Source: Ignavibacteriales bacterium (lineage in GTDB: Bacteria > Bacteroidota > Ignavibacteria > Ignavibacteriales > Ignavibacteriaceae). From it: a DNA stretch of 64,000 nt. Below, piece after piece: positions 1 through 9,383 of the stretch. The notes below the pieces were generated by a model. That model was given only the letters and a program-made list of their open reading frames with translations, was not told where the DNA came from and made no database searches. The stretch covers positions 372,001-436,000 of the forward strand of contig JADJHL010000008.1 in NCBI GenBank assembly GCA_016707585.1, given 5' to 3'. Positions within the stretch are counted from its first letter, which is position 1, and every line of letters starts with the position of its first letter. A program made the position numbers and the translations under genes.

Positions 1-1191
1 GATGAGTTTACTAAACCGGAAATTGAAATTGTAAATAATATATCAAACATTGATGGTTTAAATCTTTATCTTCTGTTTGATTACTACAAATTCAATCCGG
101 CATTATTTTCGCATCTTGATCAATGCTACAATAGTTTTAAAGCAAAGGGATTTAGCGAAGTTGAGGATGTTTCTATAGTTCAGTTTACGTCTTTCCAAAA
201 TCAAATTAGAGAAAAATTATTTTTATTAAATGAAAATGATTCGAAGATACAAAGTGAAGTAGAGGTAATAAAGTTAACCTCAAATTCTTCTGAAGAAGAA
301 ATAAGATTAATTGCAAAGGAAATTAAAAGTCTTATCTTAGAAAAGAATGTTGATGTTGAATCTATTGTTGTAACATTTAATTTGATTTCGAATCACTCTG
401 CAATTATAAGAGATATTTTTAGCGAGTATGGAATTCCATTTAATCTTACAGATCGATTTTCGTTAAGCGAATCTCAGCCAATAATCGCACTTATAAACTT
501 ACTTGAGGTAATAGATAACAATTTTTATTATAAAAATATTTTTCGTGCGTTAACCGGAAGATGGATAAAAATTAAAGGGGTTGATATTTCTAATCTTTTA
601 AGAATATCATCAAATCTTAAAATTGTATCTGGTTACAATAATTGGATTGAAACACTTGAAAGTACGATAGAGCAGATAAAGTTTAATGAACAGGATGAAG
701 ACAATAGGTTTTTGCCGATTGAATTTTATGAAAAAGCGATTAAAGATATTTCAAGTATTTACAAATTACTTGCTCCGTTTAACCAAAAGAAAAGTATCCA
801 GGATTTTAAAAACGAGTTAAAGAATCTGGTTTACATGCTCGACTTACCTTCAAGAATAATTAATGACTATCCAGATTACATAGAAAAAAATGTTAAAGCC
901 GTAACTGTTTTTCTGGAAACAATTGATGAGTTTTTTGATTTGCTCGAGCTAGAAAATGGTAGGGAGAAAAAATATCCGTTAAGTTATTTTTTAAAGCAAA
1001 TTAAAACTGCTCTCCAGTTTACAAGATTTAACACAAAAGAAAGACACGCAAGTGGTGTGCTTATAACTTCCGTAAATGAAATACGTGGACTTAGTTTTGA
1101 TTATGTGTTTATCGGCAGTTTAATTGATGGTGAGTTTCCAACTCGTTATCAGCCCGAAATATTTTTTTCAGGTTCTTATAAAAAAAGATGA
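1..1191 (+). CDS. AddB/RecB-like helicase-nuclease, N-terminal part (partial, frameshifted)
   Basis: The frame is open from base 1, so the gene begins before the window; about 396 residues are visible before a TGA at 1189-1191. The last 40 residues (GLSFDYVFIGSLIDGEFPT) match the helicase motif of UvrD/AddB-like proteins in which an acidic, glycine-rich block precedes an EERxxFY segment. Here that segment appears in the next frame instead. The reading frame breaks at seven A (1180-1186): with six A it would continue directly into the downstream ORF. Together the two parts make one double-strand-break-processing nuclease. Seen: the frame break. Inferred: that it was one protein. Confidence 0.75.
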   Translation, partial: DEFTKPEIEIVNNISNIDGLNLYLLFDYYKFNPALFSHLDQCYNSFKAKGFSEVEDVSIVQFTSFQNQIREKLFLLNENDSKIQSEVEVIKLTSNSSEEEIRLIAKEIKSLILEKNVDVESIVVTFNLISNHSAIIRDIFSEYGIPFNLTDRFSLSESQPIIALINLLEVIDNNFYYKNIFRALTGRWIKIKGVDISNLLRISSNLKIVSGYNNWIETLESTIEQIKFNEQDEDNRFLPIEFYEKAIKDISSIYKLLAPFNQKKSIQDFKNELKNLVYMLDLPSRIINDYPDYIEKNVKAVTVFLETIDEFFDLLELENGREKKYPLSYFLKQIKTALQFTRFNTKERHASGVLITSVNEIRGLSFDYVFIGSLIDGEFPTRYQPEIFFSGSYKKR

Positions 1192-2530
1192 ATACAGACA
1201 TATTCTTGAAGAACGATATCATTTCTATCAAACACTTTGCTGTGTAAAAAAATGTTTGTACTTAACTTTTCCACAAAAAGATGAGAAGAAGGAATATACA
1301 CCTTCTACATTTATAAATGATTTTAACAGGCTTTTTATTTTTAAAGAAAAAACTTCTGCTGATTATGAAAACTTGATTTATAGTAAATCGGAATTATTGC
1401 GGTATGTAAGTAAGCTGGATTTAGAAAAAGATAAAACTGAATTAGATCAAGTCTCTTTTAATCCTGAATTATTAAAGCGTGATATCGAAATTGATAAAAC
1501 CAGGTTAGAAAATCCTTTTTCAGAAACATCACATACAGGATATATTTATAATTCGCTTTCAGAAAATGCTAAATCAAAATTAAGTGAAGAAAAACAAAAA
1601 CAATATTCAGCATCACAACTAGAAGAATATGCAAAATGTCCTTTTCAATATTTTGCAAAAAGAATTTTACAGCTCGAAATAATTGAAGAGCCAACAGAAG
1701 AACTTGAATCGTTTGAACTTGGAAGTTTAGTTCACTCGATTTTATATGAGTTTTATAAAACAATAAGTGAAGAACAAATTGTAATAGCTGATTGTAATGA
1801 TGAAGTCTTTAAACAATTAGAAAAAATAATTTTTACAATTGCTGAAAAGAAAATTGAAAAACTTAGACTTAATTCATCTTTTATCTTTTATGAGAAAGAA
1901 AAAATATTAGGCATTTCCGGTAATAGAAAAAATTCTATGCTTTACAAATTTCTTGAAGAAGAAAGTAAAAGCTCTGAAGGCTATTTACCGGAATATTTTG
2001 AACTTGAATTTGGACAGTTTAACAAATCACAAAAAGATGAAACCCAAGAAATGTTAGTGGGTGATGTGAAAGTTAGAGGTAAGATAGATAGAGTTGATAT
2101 AAACAAAACATCAAATCATTTTAAGGTTTTAGATTATAAACTTGGTGGAAAGAAACCAACTGTTAAAGATTTGTTAAATGGAATTTCACTTCAGCTTCCG
2201 CTTTATTTATATGCTTCAAAAAAACTTATTGAAGCAGAATTAAATAGTAATTATGATCCTGCTGCTGCGATTATCTATTCATTAAAACTGAATAACAATG
2301 ATTTTGGTAAAAAATCTGTTCATACGTTAAACGCAAGAAAAAAACTTAGCGAGGATGATCTTATTAAATCAAATGAAGAATTAATTAAGATTTGTAACGA
2401 AGTAATTCCGGCTTATGTTAATAAAATTGTTGAAGGAAAATTTAATCTTTCACAATTAGAGGATAGAGAAAATAAAGTTTGTCGTTTTTGCGATTTCAAA
2501 TCTATTTGCAGAATTCAGGATGTTACTTAA
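1124..2530 (+). CDS. AddB/RecB-like PD-(D/E)XK nuclease, C-terminal part (frameshifted)
   Basis: This frame continues the same protein after the A-run at 1180-1186. The region 1124-1186 is probably not the native start; the homologous part begins with DEYRHILEERYHFYQ. The nuclease domain shows GSLVHSILYEFY, then GKIDRVD and DYKLGG (catalytic Asp/Lys motif) and a QLPLYLYA block. Cysteines in AKCPFQYFA and in CRFCDFKSIC form the usual four-Cys iron-sulfur staple of AddB-type nucleases (CPFQYF is the first ligand). The family repairs DNA ends by resection with a partner helicase; no addA partner is in the window. All catalytic residues are intact, so loss of function depends only on the single-base frame break. 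Confidence 0.8.
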   Translation: MMVSFQLVISPKYFFQVLIKKDEYRHILEERYHFYQTLCCVKKCLYLTFPQKDEKKEYTPSTFINDFNRLFIFKEKTSADYENLIYSKSELLRYVSKLDLEKDKTELDQVSFNPELLKRDIEIDKTRLENPFSETSHTGYIYNSLSENAKSKLSEEKQKQYSASQLEEYAKCPFQYFAKRILQLEIIEEPTEELESFELGSLVHSILYEFYKTISEEQIVIADCNDEVFKQLEKIIFTIAEKKIEKLRLNSSFIFYEKEKILGISGNRKNSMLYKFLEEESKSSEGYLPEYFELEFGQFNKSQKDETQEMLVGDVKVRGKIDRVDINKTSNHFKVLDYKLGGKKPTVKDLLNGISLQLPLYLYASKKLIEAELNSNYDPAAAIIYSLKLNNNDFGKKSVHTLNARKKLSEDDLIKSNEELIKICNEVIPAYVNKIVEGKFNLSQLEDRENKVCRFCDFKSICRIQDVT

Positions 2531-2605
2531 TAACTAATTTTGTGCTTGCATAATCAAATTAATAGTTTAATCTTAAATAAAAGTTTTTATTCAAAAAGGA
2601 TTAGT

Positions 2606-4564
2606 ATGAAAAAAATTGTTTCCATCTTCTTGATTTTATTTGTTGGAATTACGTTTGCTCAAAGCGGTAAAGATGATTGTATTTTTGCAAAAACATCGCG
2701 CTTTAATCATTTGCAAAAATTTGCAAACATAAATTATCCAGGTGACTCAAAATATGATGTAAAATATTATATGCTTGATATCGCTGTGAATCATACTGCG
2801 CAAACAATTTCCGGTAATGTAACTTGCAATGCAGTAATTAGCGAAGCAAATGTAACACAAATTTATTATGATCTTACAAGCCCGTTAGTTGTTGATTCAG
2901 TTATACTTAATGGTGCTTCTGCAACTTTTTCAAGAGGTTCAAATACTTTAGTAATCAATTTAGGTACAACATTAAACACTGGCGATAATTTTTCGACAAA
3001 AGTTTATTATCACGGTACACCTGGCTCAAGTGGTTTTGGAAGTTTTGAGTTTAGTTCACATAATGGTAATCCTGCTATATGGACGTTAAGTGAACCTTAC
3101 GGTGCAAAAGATTGGTGGCCTGTTAAAGATACTCCTGCCGATAAAGTTGATTCCGCAGATTTTTGGATTACAGTAAGCAGCTCACTTACTGCCGCATCTA
3201 ACGGCAAGTTAATGGGTATTGTTGATAATGGAAACGGAACACATACTTTCAAATGGAAAAGCAGCTATCCTATTGCGCAATATCTGTTATCCATGGCAAT
3301 TACAAATTACACTCAATACACAAATTATTATTATAACACTGTAAATGATTCAATGCCGATTGATCATTTTATTTATCCTGAAAGTTTTAGTTCCGTAAAA
3401 ACTCAGTTAGATAAAACTCCCGGTATGATTGAAGTTTATGCTGAACGATTTGGTGAGTATCCTTTTATAAATGAAAAATATGGACACGCGCAATTTGGTT
3501 GGGGCGGAGGAATGGAACATCAAACAATAACTTCTATGGGCGGATTTAGTGATATGCTAATTGCTCACGAAATGGCTCATATGTGGTTTGGAGATTTAAT
3601 CACTTGTAAAGATTGGCATCACATCTGGCTTAATGAAGGCTTTGCAACTTACGGTGAATGTTTAATGAACGAAGCCTGGTATGGAAAATCTGGTTATGAT
3701 AATTATGTTGTTGGTGAAATGAACTCTGCTAAAAACGCTGTTGGATCAATCTGGGTTGAAGATATTAGCAGTGTTGGCCAGATTTTTAATGGAGCAAGAT
3801 CATATTCTAAAGGCAGTGTTGTGCTTCATATGTTAAGAGGAATTGTAGGTGATTCAGTTTTCTTTGATATTCTGAAAACTTATAAAACAGATCCTAATGT
3901 TGCATACGGTGTTGCTGTTACAGAAGATTTTCAGGCTGTTGCAGAAAGTGTTTCAGGAATGGATTTAGACTACTTCTTTGCAGAATGGATTTATGGTGAA
4001 AGTTTTCCTGTCTATTCAGTTGTTTGGAGTAAGCAAAATATAGGCGGCAATTTGTATGATCTTGCATTAAAGATAACCCAAACTGTTAGAACCGACCCTG
4101 CTTATTTTACAATGCCGATACAGGTTAAAGTAAACTTTGCTAGCGGCGATACTTTGATTACAGTATTCAATAATACACAGGTTCAAAATTTTAATATTAC
4201 TGTAAACGGAAATCCAACATCAATATCATTCGATCCGGGTAATTGGATATTAAAAAATGTTAACTCTGTTGTTACGGGTGTTGATGATGAAATAAAACTA
4301 AATTCATTTTCACTGGATCAGAATTTTCCTAACCCATTTAACCCGACTACAACAATTAAATTTAGTCTGGGTAAAAATGGATTTACAACATTAAAACTTT
4401 ATGATATTCTAGGAAACGAAGTTGCAAATATTGTAAATGGAGTTCTGGAATCTGGTCCGCACGAAGTAAATTTTGATGCATCAATGTTACCAAGCGGAAC
4501 TTATTTCTATACAATTACATCCGGTAGTTTTACTGAAACAAAAAAAATGATGCTGCTTAAGTAA
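2606..4564 (+). CDS. M1 family aminopeptidase with type IX secretion sorting domain
   Basis: A secreted zinc aminopeptidase of 652 residues. I chose the ATG at 2606 over the upstream in-frame TTG at 2540 because it starts a clean signal peptide (MKKIVSIFLILFVGITFAQ) and has AAAGGA upstream. The exopeptidase motif is GGGMEHQT near residue 300 (GAMEN in classical members). The zinc site is HEMAH at 321-325 with the third ligand Glu344 in NEGFA, the expected 18-residue spacing. The last ~80 residues (NFPNPFNPTTT through KKMMLLK) are a type A Por sorting domain, so the enzyme should be exported by Sec and then moved across the outer membrane by type IX secretion. A terminator follows. Confidence 0.92.
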   Translation: MKKIVSIFLILFVGITFAQSGKDDCIFAKTSRFNHLQKFANINYPGDSKYDVKYYMLDIAVNHTAQTISGNVTCNAVISEANVTQIYYDLTSPLVVDSVILNGASATFSRGSNTLVINLGTTLNTGDNFSTKVYYHGTPGSSGFGSFEFSSHNGNPAIWTLSEPYGAKDWWPVKDTPADKVDSADFWITVSSSLTAASNGKLMGIVDNGNGTHTFKWKSSYPIAQYLLSMAITNYTQYTNYYYNTVNDSMPIDHFIYPESFSSVKTQLDKTPGMIEVYAERFGEYPFINEKYGHAQFGWGGGMEHQTITSMGGFSDMLIAHEMAHMWFGDLITCKDWHHIWLNEGFATYGECLMNEAWYGKSGYDNYVVGEMNSAKNAVGSIWVEDISSVGQIFNGARSYSKGSVVLHMLRGIVGDSVFFDILKTYKTDPNVAYGVAVTEDFQAVAESVSGMDLDYFFAEWIYGESFPVYSVVWSKQNIGGNLYDLALKITQTVRTDPAYFTMPIQVKVNFASGDTLITVFNNTQVQNFNITVNGNPTSISFDPGNWILKNVNSVVTGVDDEIKLNSFSLDQNFPNPFNPTTTIKFSLGKNGFTTLKLYDILGNEVANIVNGVLESGPHEVNFDASMLPSGTYFYTITSGSFTETKKMMLLK

Positions 4565-4595
4565 TCATCAATTTTTGATACTAAACTTTTAATTA

Positions 4596-4622
4596 AGGCG
4601 ATTCTTTAGAATCGCCTTTTTT
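4596..4622 (+). terminator. Rho-independent terminator after the M1 peptidase gene
   Basis: A perfect 10-bp stem, AGGCGATTCT paired with AGAATCGCCT around a TT loop, is followed by six T (4617-4622). It lies 32 bases after the stop codon. The core GCGATTC/GAATCGC recurs in the terminator at 31821 behind another type IX-secreted protein. Confidence 0.9.
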
Positions 4623-4718
4623 ATTGAACATTGCGCACTTTTAAATCTTTTTTAATGTAACATTTTTCTTAATAATTTCTTTTAGGTAACCAAGAACCAA
4701 AATTCTTATTTTGACTAT

Positions 4719-4750
4719 GAATGACAAATTGTACATTCTACATTGAGCGC
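4719..4750. repeat. Diverged repeat, left copy
   Basis: The stretch begins TTTTGACT and ends TACATTGAGCGC. The same order of words, with small changes, occurs at 6510-6548, so the pair brackets the beta-helix gene at 4890-6467. No target-site duplication or transposase is visible. Confidence 0.35.
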
Positions 4751-4889
4751 AAGACAATCGTTGTAAGTAAGTCCGGCACCTTTAACCAACGCCTTAAATT
4801 TTAAAGCTGGCAATCATTCAATTCCTAATTACATTAACATTTACCATTTGGTGATTCTAATTAAATAATCAAATTGGGAGTTAATAGTT

Positions 4890-6467
4890 ATGGTTCCAGG
4901 TTTAAGCCTTATTGGTGCAGGAATGGATAGTTGCATAATTGATATGACCGATAGGACTAATTACGTTAACGCTGTAACTATGAAAGACAGTTGTTTAATT
5001 AAAGGTTTTAATATAAAATTCTCAAGGCTTTTACCCTGGATAAGAGGTTGTGGTATTTTTATGGATTTTTCTCAGGATACTGTTAAAGGTTGTACAGTAA
5101 TTTATAACAGAATTGATTATCCTAATGAGGGTATTGTGGTCACAGAAGGTATAATTGAACACAATACGATCATCAAAGCCAAATTTGCAATTGAGTGTGT
5201 AACATTTAATGAGCAAATAGATTTTTTGGCCACAATAGATTCAAACTTCATTTCATTTTACGCTATTGGAATTTTTACAATGGAGAGAACAAAAGTTAAA
5301 GCTGAGGGAAATATCTTTTTGGTTGAAGCATTAAATGAAACAGACGGTAGAATTCTTTTTAACGATCTCTTATCGCAAAATACAAGAACAGATTTTAAAA
5401 ACAATGATATTGTTAAATCCACAGATGATTTGGTATTCAGAAGAGCAATCTCAAATGCATTCCCGGGAAATTTTACAAACAATCAGTTCATAGCACAATT
5501 TGAAAATGTATTTTACACAGCTCCTGCAAATATTAAGAATAATAATATTATAGGCAGTGTTAATGGTGTTTACGGTGATACAACAAATGTAAAGTATAAC
5601 AACTTCTGGAAGACACAAAACTATCCAAAGGATAGTACGAATATTTCAGTTGATCCAATGTTTGTAAATGACACTTCAGATTTTCATTTACAAATGTATT
5701 CGCCTTTAATCGATGCAGGTGACCCAACTATATTAGATAAGGATGGAAGCAGAAGTGATATTGGTTTATATGGCGGACCTTATGGTGAAAAATATACTTA
5801 TAGAGATTTAGCACCAAAACCACCATCAAACCTAACAGCAATAATGGATAGCGGGTTGGTTAAACTAACCTGGAACAAAAACACTGAGGCAGATTTTAAT
5901 GTTTATAGAGTTTACAGGGATACAGTTCCTGATTTTATGTACGATACAACAAAGATAATTGCAGTACTATTAGACACGGTTTATAATGATGATCCTCCGC
6001 AGAAATTCATATCAGGGAATTACTATTATAAAATAACAGCACTTGATAAAACGGACAATCAATCAGCCCCAAGTGAAGAAGCCCACATAAACATAACAGG
6101 AATACCAGAAGCACCACCAATAGTTGTTGAGCATTATAGTTTACTTAATAACTTTCCAAATCCATTTAACTCAAGTACAATAATTCCATATAGACTTATT
6201 GAGGGCGGATATGTAAAGCTATATGTGTATGACACAAAAGGAGAATTAGTAAGAGTACTTGTAAATGGATATCAAAGTTCTGGCTATTATGAAGTAAGAT
6301 TCAGTCCGACAAATAATGAACGGAGCCAGGGAAAATATGGAGAAGAATACTGGACAGGCTACAATGATGATATAGCAAGTGGAATGTACATCTATCAACT
6401 TCATGTAAGAGGTGAAGGAGACATTCCTGTATTTTCAGGTATGGGTAAGATGATACTTTTAAAGTAA
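4890..6467 (+). CDS. N-terminally truncated beta-helix protein with type IX sorting domain
   Basis: 525 residues. The first residues, MVPGLSLIGAGMDSCIID, read like the middle of a right-handed beta-helix domain, and there is no signal peptide although the C-terminus is a secretion signal. Residues ~1-290 have repeated short strands with xNNxI elements. Residues ~300-400 (PPSNLTAIMDSGLVKLTWN...) resemble a fibronectin type III domain. From ~415 on, NFPNPFNSST to KMILLK is a Por sorting domain. An in-frame stop lies at 4866, and GGGAG at 4876-4880 could serve as a ribosome site. Without a Sec signal the product should not reach type IX secretion, so this may be a decaying gene or a fragment moved by recombination. 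Confidence 0.75.
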   Translation: MVPGLSLIGAGMDSCIIDMTDRTNYVNAVTMKDSCLIKGFNIKFSRLLPWIRGCGIFMDFSQDTVKGCTVIYNRIDYPNEGIVVTEGIIEHNTIIKAKFAIECVTFNEQIDFLATIDSNFISFYAIGIFTMERTKVKAEGNIFLVEALNETDGRILFNDLLSQNTRTDFKNNDIVKSTDDLVFRRAISNAFPGNFTNNQFIAQFENVFYTAPANIKNNNIIGSVNGVYGDTTNVKYNNFWKTQNYPKDSTNISVDPMFVNDTSDFHLQMYSPLIDAGDPTILDKDGSRSDIGLYGGPYGEKYTYRDLAPKPPSNLTAIMDSGLVKLTWNKNTEADFNVYRVYRDTVPDFMYDTTKIIAVLLDTVYNDDPPQKFISGNYYYKITALDKTDNQSAPSEEAHINITGIPEAPPIVVEHYSLLNNFPNPFNSSTIIPYRLIEGGYVKLYVYDTKGELVRVLVNGYQSSGYYEVRFSPTNNERSQGKYGEEYWTGYNDDIASGMYIYQLHVRGEGDIPVFSGMGKMILLK

Positions 6468-6509
6468 TGTAGAATTAACAATTTACAATGAACAATTGAA
6501 AGCTATTAT

Positions 6510-6548
6510 GGTTTTGACTCCAAGATAATCAATTGAACATTGAGCACT
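6510..6548. repeat. Diverged repeat, right copy
   Basis: TTTTGACT followed by ATTGAACATTGAGCACT (6532-6548), which matches ATTGAACATTGCGCACT at 4623-4639 in 16 of 17 positions. The surrounding 6471-6560 is built from similar AACATT/AATTG words and lies between two convergent genes. Confidence 0.35.
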
Positions 6549-6566
6549 AAACATTTAACATTCTAT

Positions 6567-7781
6567 CTATACATCTTCCACAAAATTCAAATCCTTACCA
6601 AAAGTTTCTTCTAGATGGTAAAGTGAAATTGCTGAAATTATAATTGTTAAAACCCCAACCAAAAGTGCAGCGTAAATCATTCCCATAGAATCTCTTAAGA
6701 ATGCAAACAAAAGTGTAATCGGCACAACAGAACCACGAATAAAATTAGGAACTGTTGTTGTAACAGTTGAGCGTAAATTCGTTCCAAAATTTTCTGCAGC
6801 TATCGTAACAAACACAGCCCAATAACCAATCGCTAATCCTAATAGGACACAAATTGTGTAAAACATTTCTAAACTTATGTTTCTGCTAAACAGGTACACA
6901 AGAATAAATACAAAAGTAAATCCAATGTAAACGGCAATAATTTTTTTTCTGCTTTTAAAATACTGACTCAAAAATCCGCTAGTAAAATCACCAAAGATTA
7001 ATCCTATATAAGTAAACATAATAGATTTGCCAGCAGAAATTGGTTCGGCTACTCCAAGCACTTTTCCAAACTCTGGAGAAAATGTTACAAGCACACCAAC
7101 AACAAACCAGATTGGCAAACCAATCAGAATACAATTAAGATAACGCAGAAATCTGTTTTTGTTTGTAAATATCTTTAAAAAATTTCCTTTAGATATTTCT
7201 GAGTTTTTTATCGATTCATAAATTCCTGATTCAAACATTTTAATTCGCATTAGTAAAAGAGCAAGTCCTAAAACTCCGCCAATTACATACGCAGTTTTCC
7301 AATCAAACAAATCTCCAACAATAGCGGCAGCAATCGCACCGGAAACTCCAAGTGATGCAACAACTGCAGTTCCGTAACCTCTAACTTCTTTTGGTAAAAC
7401 TTCACTTATCAAAGTAACTGCAGCGCCAAGTTCGCCGGCTAATCCAATTCCTGCAAACAATCTGCAAAGAGCATAAGATGTAATATCATTTACAAAAGCA
7501 TTTGCAATGTTTGCAATTGAGTATAAAAAAATTGAACCGAACAAAACAGAAATTCTTCCTTTCTTATCCCCAAGAATTCCCCAGATGATTCCACCTAAAA
7601 GCATTCCGGCCATTTGAGTGTTTAAAAGAAAAATTCCGTTTTGTATTAATTCATCTCCGCCATAACCAAGCTGAGTTAAACTTGGAACTCTAACAATTCC
7701 AAATAATATGAGATCATAAATATCTACAAAGTATCCTAAAGCAGATACAACAACCGATGTAGTAAAAATTTTTTTTATCAT
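6567..7781 (-). CDS. MFS transporter
   Basis: A 404-residue integral membrane protein with about twelve hydrophobic segments and the major facilitator signature between helices 2 and 3 (GDKKGRISVLF), plus an arginine-rich cytoplasmic RLFAGIGLAGELGAA segment typical of the metabolite:proton symporter and sugar-phosphate permease branches. Substrate cannot be told from sequence. It is transcribed away from the hdr operon, with a shared 175-base intergenic region, and stands alone. It could carry an organic acid or sugar; this is a guess from the family only. Confidence 0.85.
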   Translation of the reverse strand: MIKKIFTTSVVVSALGYFVDIYDLILFGIVRVPSLTQLGYGGDELIQNGIFLLNTQMAGMLLGGIIWGILGDKKGRISVLFGSIFLYSIANIANAFVNDITSYALCRLFAGIGLAGELGAAVTLISEVLPKEVRGYGTAVVASLGVSGAIAAAIVGDLFDWKTAYVIGGVLGLALLLMRIKMFESGIYESIKNSEISKGNFLKIFTNKNRFLRYLNCILIGLPIWFVVGVLVTFSPEFGKVLGVAEPISAGKSIMFTYIGLIFGDFTSGFLSQYFKSRKKIIAVYIGFTFVFILVYLFSRNISLEMFYTICVLLGLAIGYWAVFVTIAAENFGTNLRSTVTTTVPNFIRGSVVPITLLFAFLRDSMGMIYAALLVGVLTIIISAISLYHLEETFGKDLNFVEDV

Positions 7782-7820
7782 AACGCAAAAATGTTTTTAG
7801 TTTTAATAAAAGTTAATTGG

Positions 7821-7828
7821 CAAATATA
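7821..7828 (-). promoter_or_regulatory. Possible -7 box for the MFS gene
   Basis: The minus strand reads TATATTTG, a match to the Bacteroidota -7 consensus TAnnTTTG, about 40 bases before the ATG. No clear TTG at the -33 position is present, so this is tentative. Confidence 0.35.
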
Positions 7829-7956
7829 AAGTGTTCATATTCGTTAATTGTAAATTGTTCCGCCTGCTTCTAATTTTGATCAACGAAAAAAAATATACTT
7901 ATATAGTTTTCAATTTATGCATCTCGCCAGTTCACATTTCTTAAGGTTTATCACTT

Positions 7957-8505
7957 ATGGAAAATAATCATGTTCATCCAACAATTCAAAAAATAATTAA
8001 TCTTACAAATCAAGATCCGGCAAACTGTTATCAATGCGGCAAGTGTTCTGCCGGATGTCCTGTAAGAGATTATTTTGATGATGCACCAAACAGAGTTATA
8101 AGATTTGTTCAATTAGGATTGTACGATCGAGCATTAAAATCAAAAGCGATTTGGCTTTGTGCCGGATGCCAGACTTGTTCAAGCCGATGTCCACAGAATT
8201 TTGAACCAGCAAAATTTATGGATGCTCTTCGTGAAATTGCTGCTGAAGAAGGTATTGCCCCATCAGATAAAAATGTTCAGAAATTTCATAAAGCATTTTT
8301 AAATCAGATAAAAAATAACGGAAGAAGTTTTGAACTTGGTTTGATTAGAGATTATAAACTTGCAACAGGAAAACTTTTTCAGGATATAGATGCTGCACCA
8401 ACAGCAATTTTAAAAGGTAAGATTGGATTTACTCCGCATAAAATTAAAGACACAAAAAAAATAAAATCGATTATTGATAAGGCTGTTAAAGGTAATACAA
8501 AATGA
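7957..8505 (+). CDS. hdrC: Heterodisulfide reductase subunit C-like iron-sulfur protein
   Basis: A soluble 182-residue protein with two [4Fe-4S] motifs: Cys24-Cys27-Cys30-Cys34 (CYQCGKCSAGC) and Cys68-Cys71-Cys74-Cys78 (CAGCQTCSSRC). Length and motif spacing match HdrC. It passes electrons between HdrA and HdrB. No membrane helix is present, which separates it from the DsrM/HdrE-linked forms. It is the first gene of a seven-gene operon and overlaps hdrB by four bases (ATGA). Confidence 0.9.
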   Translation: MENNHVHPTIQKIINLTNQDPANCYQCGKCSAGCPVRDYFDDAPNRVIRFVQLGLYDRALKSKAIWLCAGCQTCSSRCPQNFEPAKFMDALREIAAEEGIAPSDKNVQKFHKAFLNQIKNNGRSFELGLIRDYKLATGKLFQDIDAAPTAILKGKIGFTPHKIKDTKKIKSIIDKAVKGNTK

Positions 8506-9383
8506 ATTTTGGATATTATCCCGGCTGCTCATTAAGCGGAACGGCAAAGGAATTTGATTTATCGCTTAAAGAAGTTTTAAAATATCTTGATACTGATCTG
8601 CAGGAAATAAATGATTGGTGTTGCTGTGGAGCTTCATCAGCCCACAGCGCAAGCCATTTACTTTCCGTCGCACTGCCAGCAAGAAATTTAATTCTTGCAA
8701 AAGAACAAGGGATGAAAGAAATTGTTGCTCCTTGTGCTGCTTGTTTTAATCGGTTAAAAGTTGCTCAACACGAATTAAAAACTGATGATCACATCCGAAT
8801 AAACACAGAAGAGTTACTCGATACAAAATATTCTGATGGAATAAATGTTCTTAATCTTATTTCACTATTTCAGCAAATCGGATTAGAAAAAATTAAATCA
8901 AATGCAAAAGTAGATTTTAGCAAACTTAATGTTGCTTGTTATTATGGCTGCTTGCTTGTTCGTCCTCACGATATTTTAAAATTTGATGATCCAGAAAACC
9001 CAACAACGATGGAAGAAGTTGTAAAAGCAACTGGCGCTAAACCTGTTGATTGGAATTTTAAAGTTGAATGCTGCGGTGCTGCACATTCAATTGCTCACAC
9101 AGAAATTGTTGAAAACCTTTCGATGAAAATTTTGGATGATGCAATTAATTATAAAGCAAATGTAATTGTTGTTGCTTGCCCGATGTGTCACTCGAATTTA
9201 GATATGAGACAAAAAAATATTATCAAGCATAATCCAGGAAGAAATAAAATTCCAATTTTATATCTGAGCCAATTGATAGGGTTATCGTTAGGACTTGATC
9301 ACAAGAAGCTTGGATTGGATTTACACTTTATTGATACTGCCCCCTTAATCGCTTCACTCAGTGAGAATGAGGTTGCCGTATGA
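8502..9383 (+). CDS. hdrB: Heterodisulfide reductase subunit B-like protein
   Basis: 293 residues with two cysteine-rich CCG domains. The first is CCCGASSAHS near residue 42 with CAACF after it. The second has CYYGC near 147, ECCGAAHS near 188 and CPMCH near 228. In methanogen HdrB these cysteines hold two noncubane [4Fe-4S] clusters that cleave a disulfide. This organism has no known CoM/CoB, so the substrate is unknown and may be a low-molecular-weight or protein disulfide. The start overlaps hdrC and the stop overlaps hdrA by four bases. Confidence 0.9.
   Translation: MNFGYYPGCSLSGTAKEFDLSLKEVLKYLDTDLQEINDWCCCGASSAHSASHLLSVALPARNLILAKEQGMKEIVAPCAACFNRLKVAQHELKTDDHIRINTEELLDTKYSDGINVLNLISLFQQIGLEKIKSNAKVDFSKLNVACYYGCLLVRPHDILKFDDPENPTTMEEVVKATGAKPVDWNFKVECCGAAHSIAHTEIVENLSMKILDDAINYKANVIVVACPMCHSNLDMRQKNIIKHNPGRNKIPILYLSQLIGLSLGLDHKKLGLDLHFIDTAPLIASLSENEVAV

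Larger units (their letters stand above)
4565..4889. other. 325-base intergenic region with terminator and degenerate AT repeats
   Basis: Apart from the terminator at 4596-4622 it holds no convincing gene or RNA. It contains AT-rich word repeats (ATTGAACATTGCGCACT at 4623-4639, and a TTTTGACT...ACATTGAGCGC stretch at about 4719-4750) that reappear, slightly changed, after the next gene at 6510-6548. The frame of the downstream gene is closed by TAA at 4866, so the lost N-terminus of that gene cannot be recovered here. Confidence 0.6.

Noticed and set aside
1124..1180. ATG at 1124 as the true start of a separate nuclease gene
   Set aside because: The first 20 residues do not match the family, while the other frame does up to the A-run; a frame break explains both.
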